A stretch of 64,000 nucleotides of DNA from positions 22,252,965-22,316,964 of the forward strand of contig OY720642.1 in assembly GCA_963169105.1 (NCBI GenBank), read 5' to 3'. Origin of the DNA: Ceriagrion tenellum (lineage: Eukaryota > Arthropoda > Insecta > Odonata > Coenagrionidae). The position numbers and the translations under genes were made by a program. This document shows positions 47,420 through 58,726 of this stretch, piece after piece. Within the stretch, counting starts at the first letter, position 1. Every line of letters starts with the position of its first letter. The notes beneath the pieces are model-generated. The model was not told the DNA's origin. It was given only the letters and a program-made list of their open reading frames with translations, and made no database searches.

Positions 47420-48410
47420 GACTTCAAAATAGTCAAATATCACTTTAGAACGGATATCATTACTTTTTTAATCTCGTTCATCACATCAATATCCCTACCA
47501 GTAAGCCAACGATATGCACCACATATACCATCATCATGTCAGCGAACATTTTCATCCACTCGTCCAACAACCAAATTCTCAAAATTGAGTTTTTTCCCCA
47601 TTTCAGCACGCCTTTGTAAATGCCTAATGCGGTATTGGTCTAATGAGTAGTTTTTACACTAAAGAGGGCTTTATATATTTGCGAGGCTACAAAATCTTTC
47701 AAAAAGAATATATTTTTTTAAATTCTCAGCAATAGAATAAAGAAGTTTGGTCATACTCTGACAGGTTTATATGGAGGAGGTTCCCCATGGAAAAGATATT
47801 AATGGTACTTTACACTTTCTTTTAAATACCACTTCAGGAACGTTTTTTCAAAATTAAAAAAGCACCCAATGATGCAGCAAAACATGAAAACGCGGTGAGA
47901 ACAAAATTTTACTAAGTGAAAAGTACCGTTTAACAACTTAACACCAAAGCGTTTTTCCAAGTTTTGAAGATAAAACATTCCTTTGTGAACGTACATTCGA
48001 CAAAAAAACTTTTCAGGTTGTTTTTTTATTCAGTCCGCACATCAATAGTCTTCGTCCCTTCTTCCCCCTGGGAGCTCTTAATCTCTCTACTGTGTGCTAG
48101 ATATTAACGACCGCTTGTTCCGTCGCACGCCGCCGGCTACCTCTGTAGCACGGCCAACTCCCAACGCGCCTTGGGGTTCCCAGGGAACCACTCCGCTTGC
48201 GATTCGAGATGTTTAGGAGATGAAGTCCTAAGGTGTCGATCGAGGCACGTACGTGGAGATTCCATCGCCCTGCGAACGTCAATCAGGATCGTGGAAGCCC
48301 ATCGTAACAAGAGCTGCGCTACGGACCCGAGCATTCAAATTCGAGTATTCATGAACACCACTTAAAATCATTGCATCGCATTTTCGCATACGTTGGAAAT
48401 TCGTTTAGTT
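47420..48410. other. Spacer upstream of the hAT insertion
   Basis: A slightly GC-richer patch lies at 48050-48340 with short frames on both strands. Nothing is recognised. Confidence 0.45.
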
Positions 48411-48412
48411 GT

Positions 48413-48420
48413 AACGTAAA
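48413..48420. repeat. hAT target-site duplication, left copy
   Basis: AACGTAAA directly precedes the left end of the transposon and is repeated exactly at 52871-52878. Eight base pairs is the hAT-superfamily length. Confidence 0.9.
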
Positions 48421-48434
48421 CAGTGGCACCGACT
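48421..48434 (+). repeat. hAT terminal inverted repeat, left
   Basis: CAGTGGCACCGACT; pairs with 52857-52870 with mismatches at positions 4 and 8. It fits the CAGNGGCG-type hAT end. Confidence 0.85.
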
Positions 48435-49914
48435 CTATGGGGCCTGAGGGGGCCCGAGCCCCCTCAAAAATTCGTTTGGGGGGGGCGGAGGCCCCCCAAT
48501 AATTCAAGAAAATAAATAAGTTATATTATGCTTTGTAAAATCACAAAAATATGTTGGTATTTGTTATTTCCATTGTTTGACGATAGTTACCTTTTAAAAT
48601 ACATTCAGTAATGAGTTAAACAAATAATTATTACGGTAGTAAGCAGGTTAACTGAAACCAAGTGGTGTGAATCATGATAGTGTTTCGGTGCTGCGACACA
48701 CTTTGAATTTGTCCCGGTGCGTGAACCTTCGGGTACAGACTGGCGGGCCAACAGGGATGCAAGCGGCCTCCCGGTTGATTTAAATGGAAGAATGACTTAT
48801 TTTTGCTCAAATAATGACCACAAATTGACAAAATACAACATAAACCGTACTGAAACCGGCCAGATAATAATGGGAGGTTTGTCACGTTTTGGACCCTTTG
48901 TATTACCGTAGTTACACATAAGACGGCTTTGAAAAAAGAACAATGTAGGATTTTAGAGACAAAAAATAAGAAATTGGACCTCCTAGCTCCTATTAAGTAT
49001 TATGGAAGATGTTTTGAGGGAGAGTGGGGGTTAGGATTGTCTTACATGGTCTTACGTAACGAGGGTCTGGAACCATATTACGTAAGATCTTGTCCGTATT
49101 GTAACATTGTATTGTTCTTCAATAAAACTTAGTTGTGGCGGTTAAGCACTCGCTCGCTACTATCGTACAATTTGTAATCTCAACCCTACCATAATGCTAC
49201 TCTTCTGTCGCCTGACTGCCTGGCTACATTACCTTCATGGTCAACCAAAACAGGATGTATGCAGGAGACATTGGTTGATCGATTGGTCAATCCACCTCAC
49301 TACATTGTTGTGGAAGATGCAACAAAGATGCTAGTCAGAAATTGTCGATTTGCGCCTGGGTATCAGATGACATTGCTGCCACACCGGGCTCATCTACACG
49401 TTCGCTTCCGAAGCATATGCAGCTTGGAGTCGTCTGCCACGAATCCTTCTCTCGCGCTCATAGGACAACCCCGATTTAGGCGAATAAAAGCGACAAAAAT
49501 CCTCATCCTACTTGTAAGTAAATACGGTATAGAATTGAATTTTAGTGAGTTTTTAGAATAATAATGACTTTTAATGATCAAGATCAGAAATAATGACCAA
49601 TAATGGTAATAATGACCAACTTGCAGCCCTGCGGGCCAGCGCTGCGGCCGCGGCGACAGCAAAAGGACTGAAGCAGAAAGCAGAAGCACCTGAAACCCTG
49701 CGCGCCTTTGCCTCGCGTCGCCTTGACACTTCAAGACATTAAGACGCCGCGGTAATATGAAGCTCACCCTGCTGGCGCAGTCATTCAGTGTGGATATTTT
49801 CTTTAAGTGCAGACGTGTTTAGCGTTTCGACTTTAGTGTTTAGGAGACTCTTTTATATGACTATATTTTATTTGTTTACTTTAGTCTCTAGGTGTATTGT
49901 GAATCAAGTTTGCA
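48435..49914 (+). other. hAT leader region
   Basis: Non-coding by position. It begins with G/C-run palindromic sequence to about 48500. A 100-codon frame at 49259-49561 has no domain I know and ends near a consensus-like splice donor GTAAGTA (about 49515). 49620-49790 is a GC-rich patch followed by a TCAGT initiator-like pentamer near 49787, so the transposase promoter may lie there. Whether the leader is spliced cannot be told from the sequence alone. Confidence 0.45.
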
Positions 49915-52085
49915 ATGGATAAATTTGTTACCAAAAAGGCGCGCTTGGAAGTTGATGATACTGCAAGTCAACCTCCGACAATTATTGTGTCGTCAATTGC
50001 TTCATCGTCTTCAGGCGAGAAGTGTTCACAGCCGAAACCTGGACAATTCGGCAAGGGAAGATCATTTCAGAAGTCTTGGTTGACCAAATATGCATGGCTA
50101 GAATATGAAGCATCTACCGAAAACGTTTATTGAAAAACCTGCAAAGAGGCAGATGCTAAAAATCTATTACAATTTTCTTCAAAAAAAGAAGATGCATTTC
50201 TTTCCATAGGCTTTTCTAACTGGAAAAAGGCTTTGGAAAAATTCCGTCTTCATGAAAATACGTTTACGCATAAAGAAGGTGTTCTGAGACTAAATTCTAT
50301 CACTAACCGAAGTGTGGTCTCCCAATTGAATGAACAGTTACATAGTGATATGAAGAAAGACCGTTTAGCTCTTGAGACAATTTTTACTACTGTACAATTT
50401 CTATGCCGACAAGGACTAGCAATTAGAGGGCACGAAGATGTAAACTCAAATTTTTTTCAATTGTTGGAACTCCGAAAGAATGACGTACCTGAGTTAAAAG
50501 ATTGGTTACGGCGTTCGGGGTACAAGTGGACATCCCACGATATTCAAAACGAGATCATTGATCTACTAGGAAAGACTGTGTTGAGAAAGGTATTGGCTTC
50601 AATCAAGAAGACTGAACATTATTCTATTATAGTTGACGAAACAAGTGATTCTTCGATTCACGAACTAGTGTCATTTTGTATTCGTACTGTCGATGATTCC
50701 TTAATCATCAACGAAGACTTTATTGGCTTATACGAGAACCCCCACACTGAATCACAAACTCTGTTTATTATTATAAAAGACTTCTGGCTCGTCTTGATTT
50801 GTCAATGGATAACTTAAGAGGACAGTGGTGCCTAGAATATGAGAGGTAGGTTCAAAGGACTACAAAAGTTAGTTTTGGATGTACAACCAAAAGCACGTTA
50901 TGTGCACTGCACTGCTCACAGTTTAAACTTGGCAGTTGTAGACAGTCTCCGCGCTCTTACGTGTATGAGGGATATTATGGCTTTTGCCAAGGACTTAATA
51001 AACACCGTAAGGGAATCCTCCAAAAGGATGGGACTTTTCAGAAGCATACGCTGTGAGAGCGCCAACGATCAAGCTGGTCTACGACCTCTTTGCCCGACTC
51101 GATGGACAATGCGAGCTTCCAGTATCTTGAGAATAGTGAAAAACTTTGAAGAACTTCTAGAGTTTTTTAAAACATTTACTACAGAGGACAAAACAGAGGC
51201 AGGTTACAAATGTGCAGGCTACCTTGAGTCAATGTTACAATTTAAGACTTATTTATTTTTACGTCTTTATTGCCATGTAATGAACCCAGTAGAGGATGTC
51301 AATGAAAAAATTCAATGCCCTCATCTAAGTGTTGCTGATCTGGGAAATATATGTGAGGGCTTGATTTGTATATTGAATGGAAGGCGTGATAGTTTTGAAC
51401 ACTTTTGGGAATTGTGTTTAAAAGACAAACCTTCACAAGTTGATGATCCTTCGCTTCCTCGGAATCGACGTATGCCAAAGAAATATGAAAACGACGAAGC
51501 CAGCTCACCGCACACTTTCAAAACCCCAAAGGAATACTACAAAGCTATTTACATTGAAGTTTGTGAAACGGTGCAATCTTGCATTATCGAGCGGTTTGCA
51601 TCCACTGGACTCACGCAGGTTATTGCAGTGGAACAAGAGTGTTTGCTTTTAGTAAACAGAGGGGAAACAAATTTTGTAAAATCAACTGAGTTTTTCAAAA
51701 ATGACCTAGACATTGAGAGACTGCGCTTACACTTGCATATGTTAGCCGATATCGCTAATAAAAAACAGCTGGTCTTAAAAAACATGCGTGGTGTAAGAAA
51801 GTACATTACACAAGAGCCTGCAGTTGGAGAAATGTTATGCGAAGTAGTGAAGTGCATTAAGTTTCTCCAAGTAGTTCCAATAACGACAGCGACAGCAGAA
51901 CGGTCATTTAGCGCCCTTAACGTCTGAAATCATATCTTCGATCAACAATGGGACAGAAGCGATTGAACAACTTGGCTGTTCTCCATGCCCACCGAGATGT
52001 TTTGGATGAATTGGATATCCGACCAGTCATCAAAGACTTCATATACAGTAATCCGGTCAGACGGTCGACATTTGCACCTTTCTAA
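49915..52085 (+). pseudogene. hAT transposase (ZMYM1/TTF-type, DUF4371), inactivated
   Basis: This is the transposase of the surrounding element; an intact form would bind the ends and cut and paste the DNA. From the ATG at 49915 a BED/TTF-type zinc-finger region is followed by the DUF4371-like part (50233 on, ending near IIVDETSD at about 50626-50650), a CTAHSLNLAV motif (50905-50935), an RWTMRAS motif, a long insertion domain, and the hATC dimerisation motif TATAERSFSALN near 51885-51921. The expected first catalytic Asp is in IIVDETSD and the Glu lies in AERSFS. Four kinds of damage are visible: a TGA at 50131 in the zinc finger where Cys is expected, a frame change near 50785, a small deletion plus TAG at about 50826-50835 where a DGAxNM motif with an Asp is expected, and a one-base loss near 51920. 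After that the C-terminus continues in another frame to a TAA at 52083. Length without breaks is about 720 residues, normal for the family. Confidence 0.9.
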
Positions 52086-52856
52086 AGACACTCTTGCCCT
52101 AATAATGGTATTTATAGCAACATTAAAAATCTTTATAAAACAGATAAATACATACAGAATATTAAATTTTCAGTTTCGAAATGTTAGTGATAGTTCAGTA
52201 CTGTATTTATATATTACGATTATATCTATAATTCGTACTACAGCACTGTATTATTTATTTTCAAGTACTTCAGTATTTTTAGAGTGTAAGACCCAATTAA
52301 AACCCGCTATTTACATACTTGTTGACTGAAAGTATTAGGCGTACTGTATAAACTTTACTAACTGTATTAAAGTATTAATGTTGAGATATTGTTTTAATTT
52401 AATGAACCCTGAGTCTTATTCAAAGTAAACTTAAATTAGCTATATCACTTATTAATCAAAGTGCTATTGCTGAGCGACAGCAATATTTTGTTTTATTCTT
52501 TTTATGATAGTTTAGGATTTATTTAAATATAATTTCAGTTTGTTCAGAGCTATATATTCACTGCTCTGTAATAGTCTATGAGCGTAATTATAACTGTAAA
52601 TGAAATTAGCTTTTTACCAAAATACCGTGCTGTTGATGTTTTGTTTCTTTTTTCAAAGCCAAAAAATGTGTCAGGCTTGTAGAGTTTCCCGAAGTGTCGA
52701 GTTATAGAGAGTCGATTTTTCGGGGTTCTAATGTTGATCATATGACTCCTCTAAAAGGCTTTTAAAAAACTTTAAAACTAACTATTTTTCATCTAAAATT
52801 TAGAAAATTTCCCGGGGCAAGACCCCCGATATGGCCCCCCCCCAATATTTTTTATA
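52086..52856 (+). other. hAT trailer region
   Basis: AT-rich 3' part of the transposon without coding trace. C/G-run subterminal sequence occupies 52811-52850. Confidence 0.6.
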
Positions 52857-52870
52857 AGTCGGCGCCCCTG
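52857..52870 (-). repeat. hAT terminal inverted repeat, right
   Basis: The complement reads CAGGGGCGCCGACT. It ends exactly at the right copy of the target duplication. Confidence 0.85.
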
Positions 52871-52878
52871 AACGTAAA
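52871..52878. repeat. hAT target-site duplication, right copy
   Basis: AACGTAAA, identical to 48413-48420. Confidence 0.9.
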
Positions 52879-52984
52879 TCAATAATATGTACTGCGATTG
52901 CATTGCCGTTTCAATAGAGTTGAATTTTGAGTAATTTTATAATTCTCTGACAATAAATATTTTTTCAATTCAAAATACCGTATT

Positions 52985-53200
52985 GGACATCCGGACAAAA
53001 GGGGGCTGTATCAACTAGAATCAGGTCATTTTAGAATAAATTTTATCGCTCGATCTGGCCGAAAGTTTCTTGGTTTGGAAAAGGAACAAAGACTAAATTA
53101 TATTTACAATCAAGGTACATCATGCTTTGCAAAGCATTTGAGTGATGGAAATGTTTCCAGTAATTCTGAAGCTGTAGCACTAGTCTAGTACTATTACAAG
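52985..53200 (+). pseudogene. Possible GIY-YIG endonuclease fragment
   Basis: A 65-codon open stretch reads GLYQLESGHFRINFIARSGR, then EKEQRLNYIYNQG and FAKHLSDGN before a TAG near 53190. The order, GxY near the start, xFIxxxGRxF, then an H/Q-R segment and a FAKHL ending, follows the GIY-YIG-type fragments found at the ends of Penelope-like or related retroelement proteins. The usual CxC cysteines and the Tyr of YIG are missing. No reverse transcriptase is attached. The family assignment is tentative. Confidence 0.4.
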
Positions 53201-53369
53201 AATGTTGTCACAGTGTACCTCATTGACGAAGGTGCGTAATTAGATTTCTTCCAATTATTTGAAATTTAAATCGTTATTACCAAAATCTTTGTACGATCCC
53301 CATACAAGTCCGTAGCAGGCCTCAGATTTTATTGTCGTCATTATTGCTGGGAACAAATGGTTTGGAAGT

Positions 53370-53955
53370 TTACCCAGATCTAATGCCCATCAGATGAGAA
53401 ATTTTGCTAGAGCCAAACTATTTTGGTAGAAATGATCACAGTTTAAAGTCAAGGAAATAGACTTTAGAACCAATATGCCATTTTTTCCACGTACAATTAG
53501 AGACATTAATAGTTGCAATGGACTAGTTCAGGGAAACTTTGTTCTTCACCGTGTAAAATGGGTTTTTCACAAGTGCTAAATATCTGAACATCATTATTAG
53601 CTACTAAACCCGCATGAAATATCCGGTAAGATCCCGCATGATTTAGTACCTTATATTTATATTCATCAGTTGCATTATGAATACTACCCAGTAAATGTAT
53701 CTAACCAGTAGTGGTATCTTAACTAGTGTACTGCACACTACTTTAAGTAGTATGATTGTCTACGTAGCACTCTCCTTGTTTATGGTCTGACCGTGTATTG
53801 TCATCCTGACTGCTTTTGGCCAACACCAGCATCCGGGAGAGCGTGCGCGGTTCTGATTTATGCTAGGATGAGAGTTGCACGCCTGGTGTGGATTCTCCCC
53901 GTGCCACAGACCCTATAAGTGGCTTGTACAATATTTCGTAAATGTAGATAAGTGG
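53370..53955 (+). pseudogene. CR1-like LINE C-terminal and 3' UTR remnant
   Basis: Starts with pieces like ILLEPNYFGRNDHSLKSR and CHFF, the last part of the same LINE protein as the 55.0 and 63.2 kb copies, followed by about 450 bases of 3' UTR. The UTR aligns with 55400-55860 along its length (shared blocks include CTTTTGGCCA and GTGTACTGCA). It ends in CCGTGCCACAGACCCT, a GGCTTG(T)ACA block and a GTAGAT tail. Confidence 0.65.
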
Positions 53956-53959
53956 CTAC

Positions 53960-55035
53960 AATGCATTCCAATCAGCAGATGACGGAGTGACTCCAGGATG
54001 AGACGGATGATGGGACAGCCTTCCCCATGCGAGCAGTATGCCATTGACATATTTAAGCTCAGTATTAAATGCCAGAAACTTTTACCTACACATCAACCTT
54101 TACCGATTCTAGGGTAAAAGAATAAATCTTGATTGTTCAATTATAAAATTGTCATAAATAATTCAAAATTATCGGTCATTACTTCCAATTGAAATACGGA
54201 GTCATATGATTTCTACAATACTTTTAATTATCTACTAGTTGATAAATTAATATCAATCTAATACATAGAAAGTGAATCAGGTATCTAACTAAAAAATTTC
54301 ATCGACTCAAAATAAAGAACAAAAAATGGAGAGAAAAAAATTACAGAGGATGGAACAATGAGAGAAGGAATGGCCCAACCTCCAATCATATGAACAGCGA
54401 CGTAATAACGTTCCACTCACATTTCACTGAAGGTACCTACTAAAAACACAGGTCACTAATTAATTTACAGCGAATGATTCATGGAGTGACTCGCACAGGA
54501 TAATCCACATCAAACGAGGTTAGCAGTTGTTGGTTTTAATTAGCAACAATCACTGCGACATTGATGCGATAGTCCACGCTCCTAGAAAATATATTTTAAG
54601 AGAAAGTATTCGACTAACCCTAATTCACTTTGATCCTCCACTGGTCAGCGTTTGTGAACATGAAGAGAGCTATCAATCGGCTAATCAAGCGACCCATAAA
54701 GATAGCTAAATTGAGGTGCCACCAGCATTCCACCTAATCCACGATTGCGTTAACTATGTCAACAGTTCGACTTTTATCTCCTTGGTGCTTCCTTAGTGAC
54801 ACTGCCTGCTCTACGTAGAATTTCAGATATCCCCTTACCTATATTGACTCAATCATGGTATTAATTCAATCACGGTTTGCGTGATGATTTGATCTTTGCG
54901 CCAAGGAATTGAGCAGTCTTCCCAAACAAATATCCCTGGATTTAAAAATTAGAAAATATTCTACCTCTAATACACCTTCCGCCTGTGATGTCCCTTACCG
55001 GGAAAAGCGCGGTATCCCGCATTGAATACTATGCT
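53960..55035. other. AT-rich spacer
   Basis: Nothing recognised apart from short frames. Confidence 0.45.
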
Positions 55036-55039
55036 ATGA

Positions 55040-55865
55040 CGAGACGTTGACTTTGACGAGAAAGTAAAGGAGCGATGTTATTTTTCTCTCGTGAGACCTC
55101 ACTTGGAGTACGCCGCTAGTATATAGGACCCTCACGAAGTAGGACTAATTTCAGATATATATCGAATACAGCGGAGGGCAGCTAGATTTGTTCAAAATTG
55201 TCACGGTAAAAATAGTATTGTAACTAAATTATTGCGAGAATTAGGGTAAGAATTTCTGTCCGATCAAAGGTAAAAATATACGTTAAATCTTTAACGAAAG
55301 TTTGATGAAGAATATTTCTTGCCGGACGTTAAAAATATTTTGCTTGAGCCAAACTATTATGGTAGAAACGATCATAAGAATAAGATTAAGCAATAAGACT
55401 GCAAAACCGATATACATATAAAATGTCATTTTTTCCTTTAAAACCAGGGGCCCTAATAATTATTATAGGTCAGTTCTAGGATAGTGACTAGATTAAATAG
55501 GTTTTCCAGTAGTGCTATATATCTTATCACGATTATTAGCGACTAAACTCGCATGTAATCTTGGCATGTTATACTCTTGCATGATTCAGTACCTTGTAGA
55601 GCTATTTATCTGTCGCATTAGTAATACTAACCAGTAGTTCTATCTTTAGTAGTGTACTGCATGGTAGTATGTTCTTCAACGTATCACTCTCCTAGTTTCT
55701 GGTCTGACTGCGCACTGATATCTTGACTACTTTTGGCCAGCGCCTGGCATCGGGGAAACACGCGGTTTTGATTTAAGCTGGGATGAGTGCCACATGCCTT
55801 ATGTGGAATCACCCCGTGCCACACACTCTAGTGGTGGCTTGCACGGTATTTCGAAATGTTTACTC
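55040..55865 (+). pseudogene. CR1-like LINE reverse transcriptase C-terminal and 3' UTR remnant
   Basis: Reads SLVRPHLEYAASI, a stop, DPHEVG, then IQRRAARFVQNC and TKLLRELG, then DVKNILLEPNYYGRNDHKNK. This is the thumb and C-terminal region of a CR1/jockey-type LINE protein, just beyond the catalytic palm, with several stops. The UTR follows, ending in CCACACACTCTAGTGG and TTGCACGGTATTTCG near 55820-55855. It aligns with the 53.4 kb copy. Confidence 0.7.
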
Positions 55866-55869
55866 TCCC

Positions 55870-56275
55870 TAAAGGGAAATTTTAGAATAATGAAAACATA
55901 AAATACTGTAGTTACCATTCTTCATGAACCGAACCGGATTAAGCGGTTTCTTCTTAAACACATTCGACCAAAAATTAAAACTCGGGAGGGCCTCGAATCC
56001 TTGCCACCCTTTGGTGGAATATGTTACTCAAGGTCTTAACGCAAACGACCACGGCGGTTGTCGACAGGAGCTGTGAGATACAAAGTATTAGAAAGGAAAG
56101 CAATACTATTGCAGAAATGTTCTCACGAACCTGGGCCTATGGGAGAGAAAGCCGAGAAACTTTTCTCGTATTCCTTCTCTAAATAAAAAAAATAATTGTC
56201 TAAATAAAAAATAATAATTTATCCTCAAAATCAGTCTCTCGATATCATCACGTTTGGTGACGCTGCTGTTGTAGT
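55870..56275. other. AT-rich spacer
   Basis: Nothing recognised. Confidence 0.4.
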
Positions 56276-56279
56276 ACAA

Positions 56280-57110
56280 TTATCTTATCTGCCTCCAGGT
56301 AGACGCAAAGTTTATGGATGGAGCAGCACTTGTCAACATGGTGACTCCTGCGACGGGAATTAAAATATTTCAGAATCATGTGGACATACTCTTCATTCCG
56401 AATCTTTGTAAGGAGAGCACAGCAGGAGTTTGTCTCGGCGTTATGTTGGAGAGGTATCTTTCCAACAGCTTAAAAACATGCACTATGGAGAAGCTTGGAG
56501 GTGGTGTGAGATTTAAATTGTGAGAGCTGGCCTTGCTTCCTAAGGAACTCTTCAAATGTCCACTTCGTACTACAAATGTTTTGCTGAGTCGATGATGGCG
56601 CAGAATTGTAAGGAACGCAGAAATATACCACCATAGATTCCTGTTCTCACCCAAAGTCAGCGGAGTGATCTCCAAGTTCTAAGTACGAGCAACCACGAGG
56701 AGGCTTATACCCGGCTTATGCCTTATAGGAGACTCCTTCTTTATGTGTCTGACGCAATAGCATACAGAGCCAGGAATTCACTATTCGGACTGTTGACATG
56801 GGTGTGCTGGTGATTCCGGGGCTTTCGTCCAGCAGATTAATGGACAGGAAAAATTTTTCACTCACTCGGGGGCACGGAATACCCACCAGATTATCCTAGC
56901 GCATTCCTCTTGCTGCAGCATTAGGTATGTCATATTGAATACAACTTTTTGCAATAACGCATACCCATTCATCACGAGCAGTGCAAGATAAAGTTTAAAT
57001 ATCGCAGGACCACGGAAAGCAGCAGCTCTGTCGGTATTTCACGCATTTACGGAGTGGTGCGATATTGTCTCCGCATTTTATGGTCGTGGTGTGTCCTCGA
57101 GTCGCTGACG
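56280..57110 (+). pseudogene. Decayed copy of an uncharacterised multicopy invertebrate protein family
   Basis: The frame at 56314 reads MDGAALVNMVTP, then FQNHVDILFIPNLC, YLSNSLKTCTMEKLGGGVRF and LPKEL. Later pieces in other frames give TIRTVDMGVLVIP (about 56780-56820), an RGHGIPT segment (56865-56885) and AGPRKAAALSVFHAFTEWCD with IVSAFYGRG (57003-57095). The order fits a family I remember only as uncharacterised, repeated proteins in invertebrate and fish genomes: a DGAxLVxMLxP start, an LxxSLKxxTRxKRGxGVR middle, TxDTDVxVL, then a CDTVSxFxGxGK end. At least four stops or frameshifts are present. The acidic pairs in TVDTDV and GCDTVS suggest a metal-binding, possibly nuclease-like fold, but that is inference. 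It may be transposon-encoded. Confidence 0.5.
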
Positions 57111-57280
57111 GTTTTCTTTCCTTGACTGAGAAAAAGGACACAAAATCAAAGGCTAAAATCGAGAAGTTAGTCATATCCATGTATGACAGATCCTCCATAT
57201 GCTCATCTATTAATGACTTTTGGAAAGCCCTTTTCACAAAGACAAACTGAAAAATGATCAGTATACCTCCCAAGAGTGAC
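57110..57280. other. Spacer
   Basis: No domain recognised; possibly the continuing tail of the preceding relic. Confidence 0.3.
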
Positions 57281-57282
57281 AC

Positions 57283-57375
57283 TCGACAGCAACTCACGCT
57301 ACGCCGCTTCGTCTCGAACCTACGACCCTCGGAATCGGAGACAAACACGCTACCACATGTCCAAACCGGACCTAC
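57283..57375 (-). repeat. tRNA-headed SINE-like segment
   Basis: On the minus strand an A-box-like TGTGGTAGCGTG (complement of 57349-57360) and a B-box-like GGTTCGAGAC (complement of 57311-57320) lie at tRNA spacing. A CTC/GAG stem and a seven-base loop sit between them. Acceptor pairing is absent. Confidence 0.45.
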
Positions 57376-57379
57376 AGCA

Positions 57380-58315
57380 AGCTCCTAATAATGAAATAAT
57401 TGTGAAAAAGTATTAATCATCTTTTCAATATGGATTCGGATTTTATAATTACCTTTATTTTTGCAAATATAAAGGAATACAGGTGCTTAATACGCCGAAA
57501 TATCACCCACCATCAAAAAATATTATAAATAATACCAAAAGGTTCCATAACGAGGAAAAAAGATTCATTCCCTCTGCTTTCTCTTAAAAGCAATCAAGTA
57601 GTCAATCAAATTCTGTTTTCTTATCGCACCATCCCTATTATTAAAAATAATAATGTCCTCCAGAAATACTACTGAAGCATGTACCACTTACTCCCTTTTA
57701 TTAATAGACAACCGATACCGTAGGAACAAAATAAATGAATTTATTCCGATGAAAATGAAACCGGGTATTAATTGTCTCAAGCATGATAAAAATCAAATCA
57801 GCCAACCGGCATATGAGATGGTATTTCCAGGCCACGCCAGAGGTACGACATTCTCAAAGGAACCAATAAAAGCGACTGCCCCGAGACTGGTCTCGGTTGA
57901 AACAGGCGGAAAACGCTTGTGGTCTATGTTGCACAAATTATGCATTACTTAAATTCTGAACAAAATATGCCATTCAAGCAACATGACTTGTGGTTTACAG
58001 TTACAACTGACATTTGCCACCAAGGAATACCACATGCACTCCCATGGAGAGGGCTGACATACAAAAGACAAATGCAGCAAACATGCCCGATATTAACTCC
58101 CACACAGGACTTAGCGCCCTTTTCAGAACTACAAATCCAGTCACCGAGGAGCCGTCAATGGTCTCGAGGAGCGCTTTCCAAACTTTGCTATTGGGGCTCC
58201 GCTAATACTAATTCTCAAGTCCACCCACGGCAGGAACGACGATGAAGAGAACCATACAAATTAAAATGCTACTTCCATTTATTTTTAATTAAAATTATTT
58301 TATTTTTACCATATT
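57380..58315. other. Spacer with unrecognised frames
   Basis: Frames at 57653-57952 and 57919-58245 overlap in different phases, with mixed composition and no domain I can name. Confidence 0.35.
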
Positions 58316-58319
58316 ATCT

Positions 58320-58505
58320 CGGAGCATGTCTACCAGGAGTGACCCTGCTAACCTGTACTGCCCAGCGCATCGTACCACTAAATACCACCTATCATTTGTA
58401 GTCAGCGCCACCGCAACATGGAACTCTCTACCGAACTATATCAAATGCAGCCAGACTCGTTCTGCTTTTAAAGCCAAAATATCTCATTACCTGCTTGCGA
58501 AGTAA
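58320..58505 (+). pseudogene. LINE protein C-terminal fragment
   Basis: 61 codons from the truncation point to a TAA. See the WNSLP and FKAKISHYL strings. There is no internal stop, but it is far too short to act; it lacks reverse transcriptase and endonuclease. Confidence 0.65.
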
Positions 58506-58726
58506 TTCCAAACTTGTTACTTAGGATTTCTCAATGTTAATATCGAATAAGTTTGTCTCACATTTTTGTACTCTTTGTGGTTCTAAATGCTTGTTTTACT
58601 GTATATTATTTTTAGTTCCGAACTTTTACTTTGGATTTCTTACTGTCAATATCGAATAAGTTTGTCTCACATTTTTCGACTCTCTTTGTGGTTCTTAGCG
58701 CTTGCTTTATTATATATTGTTTTTGA
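58506..58726 (+). repeat. Tandem duplication in LINE 3' UTR
   Basis: Two units of about 110 bases differ by scattered substitutions and short indels. The block ATCGAATAAGTTTGTCTCAC is identical in both. Confidence 0.75.

Larger units (their letters stand above)
48421..52870 (+). mobile_element. hAT-superfamily DNA transposon, 4450 bp, complete ends
   Basis: The element starts CAGTGGCACCGACT and ends with the complement of CAGGGGCGCCGACT, so 12 of 14 terminal bases match as inverted repeats. It is bounded by an 8-bp target duplication. Both subterminal regions carry long C and G runs (48440-48500 and 52811-52850) in an otherwise AT-rich element. The interior holds a transposase reading frame running left to right, about 1.5 kb of leader and about 0.8 kb of trailer. 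Broken coding makes it non-autonomous now, but the exact duplication and paired ends imply a relatively recent insertion. Confidence 0.92.

Noticed and set aside
49390..49767. 125-codon minus-strand frame in the hAT leader
   Set aside because: It runs opposite to the transposase, crosses a GC-rich patch, and no domain is recognised.
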